The notes under the pieces are model-generated. The model worked only from the letters and a program-made list of their open reading frames with translations, did not search any database and was not told where the DNA came from. A program made the position numbers and the translations under genes. From contig NZ_FOZZ01000004.1 of the NCBI RefSeq assembly GCF_900116225.1, positions 124,001-188,000 on the forward strand: 64,000 nt of DNA. Direction: 5' to 3'. The stretch is from Sphingobacterium wenxiniae (GTDB lineage Bacteria; Bacteroidota; Bacteroidia; Sphingobacteriales; Sphingobacteriaceae). Shown here piece by piece: positions 62,922 to 64,000 of the stretch. Within the stretch, counting starts at the first letter, position 1; each line of letters starts with the position of its first letter.

Positions 62922-63767
62922 TTAATTAGATGGTTGTTCATATTCCACATACTTCCAATCAAATTGGTCGTCCTTGACCTCAAAAAGAAGAAAGCCCCGA
63001 GGTCCAAATTTTGTTCCCCGCCATGTTGGACGACCAGCAACGGACCCTCCGGTAATGAAGTGTGTCTTGTTTTCTATGTTCAAATCCTCTAACCAATGTA
63101 GATGACCTTGCAACACTAGTTTAAGTGTATGGTCTTTGAACACATCCAACAACATATCTCTATCCACCAGCTCCGGGCCATCGTTCTGTTTCCCAGGCTC
63201 AGGATACAATTGGTCAAATGCTGTAAGTGCCGGAATATGCAACGTTATCGCAATGGGGGTTTCCTTTGATACCTTAGCTAAATCTCGTTGCAACCAATTT
63301 AATTGTTCCTGCCCTATCCGCCCAATAAACTTCTTATCCACCACATCCAAAGCATTTAATACGATAAAATGCCAACCTTTGTGATCGAATGAATAATACG
63401 TATCCCCAAAATAACGCTGGAACATTTCATACTTATAGTCCGGGTGAGTCGCGTCCTCTACACTTTCCGGGTAAATACCAAATAGATCATGATTGCCCAC
63501 AGTATTATACACAGGAACCTTTATCCGACTGCTTAATGTTTTATACAATGCAAACAATGAGTCGCTTTTTGCTTGATTGCCACGCATCACATCAAAGACT
63601 TGGTCGCCGCCAGAGATTACAAAATCCACATCAAGATTATTCACGGTATCAATAAGTTGATTAAACGCCGAAATGACAGCCGCATCCGTCCGAATATGTA
63701 TATCCGTCATGAAAACAAATGAAAAATTTGTTTGTTCGGTTCGGGGAGATTGGCAAAAACCAACCAT
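62922..63767 (-). CDS. Metallophosphoesterase, probably a lipoprotein with frameshifted signal
   Basis: A 281-residue calcineurin-like phosphoesterase: FVFMTDIHIRTD, ISGGDQVFDVM, TVGNHDLFGIYP, LHIPALTAF and LQGHLHW give the metal site. The frame's first ATG (63767) leaves only MVGFCQSPRTEQ in front. In the next frame, a clean signal peptide (MKHIFSLLLILFINMY) starts at 63813 and runs straight into it. Removing one base near 63768-63772 (AATATGTATGG) would give a lipoprotein signal with lipobox-like VGFC. So the gene probably began at 63813 and carries a one-base insertion, unless this is a sequencing error. Without it the protein would be cytosolic. Confidence 0.85.
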   Translation of the reverse strand: MVGFCQSPRTEQTNFSFVFMTDIHIRTDAAVISAFNQLIDTVNNLDVDFVISGGDQVFDVMRGNQAKSDSLFALYKTLSSRIKVPVYNTVGNHDLFGIYPESVEDATHPDYKYEMFQRYFGDTYYSFDHKGWHFIVLNALDVVDKKFIGRIGQEQLNWLQRDLAKVSKETPIAITLHIPALTAFDQLYPEPGKQNDGPELVDRDMLLDVFKDHTLKLVLQGHLHWLEDLNIENKTHFITGGSVAGRPTWRGTKFGPRGFLLFEVKDDQFDWKYVEYEQPSN

Positions 63768-63941
63768 ACATATTAATAAAGAGAATCAATAGGAGACTAA
63801 AAATGTGTTTCATGTTCGTTAGATTTTTCACTAAAAGTAAACAATTATCCACATTGCTTAAAGAAAACATTTTCAAAAAAACAGGAATCATTCCTCAACC
63901 ATCGAGAAGGGTGGCTGATTACAGCTCGTTTCAAAATACCC

Positions 63942-64000
63942 TTACCACTTACGAAAACGTTTGAGTAAATTTCTTTCGCGATTATCCCTTTTAAGCCCTA
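63942..64000 (-). CDS. Possible C-terminal end of a gene beyond the window
   Basis: Read on the minus strand from the window edge, one frame gives GLKRDNRERNLLKRFRKW and a stop at 63944-63942. Its arginine-rich composition looks like a protein tail, but another frame is also open for about 50 codons. The gap of 128 bases to the phosphoesterase signal start fits either view. Confidence 0.3.
   Translation of the reverse strand, partial: GLKRDNRERNLLKRFRKW

Noticed and set aside
63719..63964. 81-codon plus-strand ORF at the right end
   Set aside because: Mostly antisense to the phosphoesterase signal region; composition is not gene-like.

Overview
The window looks like a chromosome segment of a Sphingobacteriaceae member (Bacteroidota), most likely Sphingobacterium or a close relative. 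This is inferred from a SusC/SusD pair, DUF5916, DUF4295, DUF4112 and PA2169-type proteins, lipoproteins with Bacteroidota-style signal peptides, occasional TAnnTTTG promoter boxes, the futalosine-pathway gene mqnD and a moderate G+C content. No rRNA, tRNA, CRISPR array, transposase or prophage gene was seen.

Layout. (1) 1-5008, all minus: a LytS/LytR-type two-component pair, then an intradiol-dioxygenase-like lipoprotein, a pirin-like bicupin, a large beta-rich lipoprotein and the start of another lipoprotein that leaves the window. (2) 5129-9648: DUF2721, PA2169-type, nitroreductase and DUF5916 genes. (3) 9757-18257: an unbroken run of twelve annotated minus-strand genes (azoreductase, NTF2-like proteins, ECF sigma factor with C-terminal SnoaL-like domain, alpha/beta hydrolase, flavin reductase, ABM monooxygenase, AhpD/CMD-like protein, LysE exporter, DoxX, imine-reductase-like enzyme, small outer-membrane protein). 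Two sites matching the promoter I recall for ECF41 sigma factors sit before the first gene and before azoR, suggesting a self-contained sigma-factor regulon for redox or electrophile stress. AraC, RidA-like and Crp/Fnr genes follow.

(4) 21210-30697: an MFS transporter, a decayed alkaline-phosphatase-family gene (amber codon plus lost 3' end), a SusD/SusC pair and, divergently, a secreted GDPD-like/alkaline-phosphatase fusion. I read this as an organophosphate-scavenging locus. Two copies of a palindromic 16-mer lie in the divergent promoter region. (5) 31640-39657: a tight five-gene plus-strand operon coding for an HD-PycTM membrane protein, a YjiK-like lipoprotein, a secreted metallophosphoesterase, a GAF protein with a cyclase-like C-terminus, and a BamA/TamA-type barrel with a kinase-like N-terminal region. 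This is the strongest candidate for an undescribed envelope-spanning signalling system.

(6) 39721-64000: a broken PNGase-F-like gene, an FAD monooxygenase and then mostly core genes: rimO, ftsY, a DUF4295 gene, rpmG, rpmB, recO, a TruC-like synthase, csp, gcvT, a glutamate dehydrogenase, rhodanese, M28 and M20 peptidases, secA, mqnD, surE, csbD-like and a lipoprotein-type metallophosphoesterase with an apparent frameshift in its signal peptide.

Three genes (phosphatase, PNGase-like, terminal phosphoesterase) carry single-site lesions. Three unrelated tracts show tandem repeats with a 21-base period. All family calls come from reading the sequence; no database search was possible.
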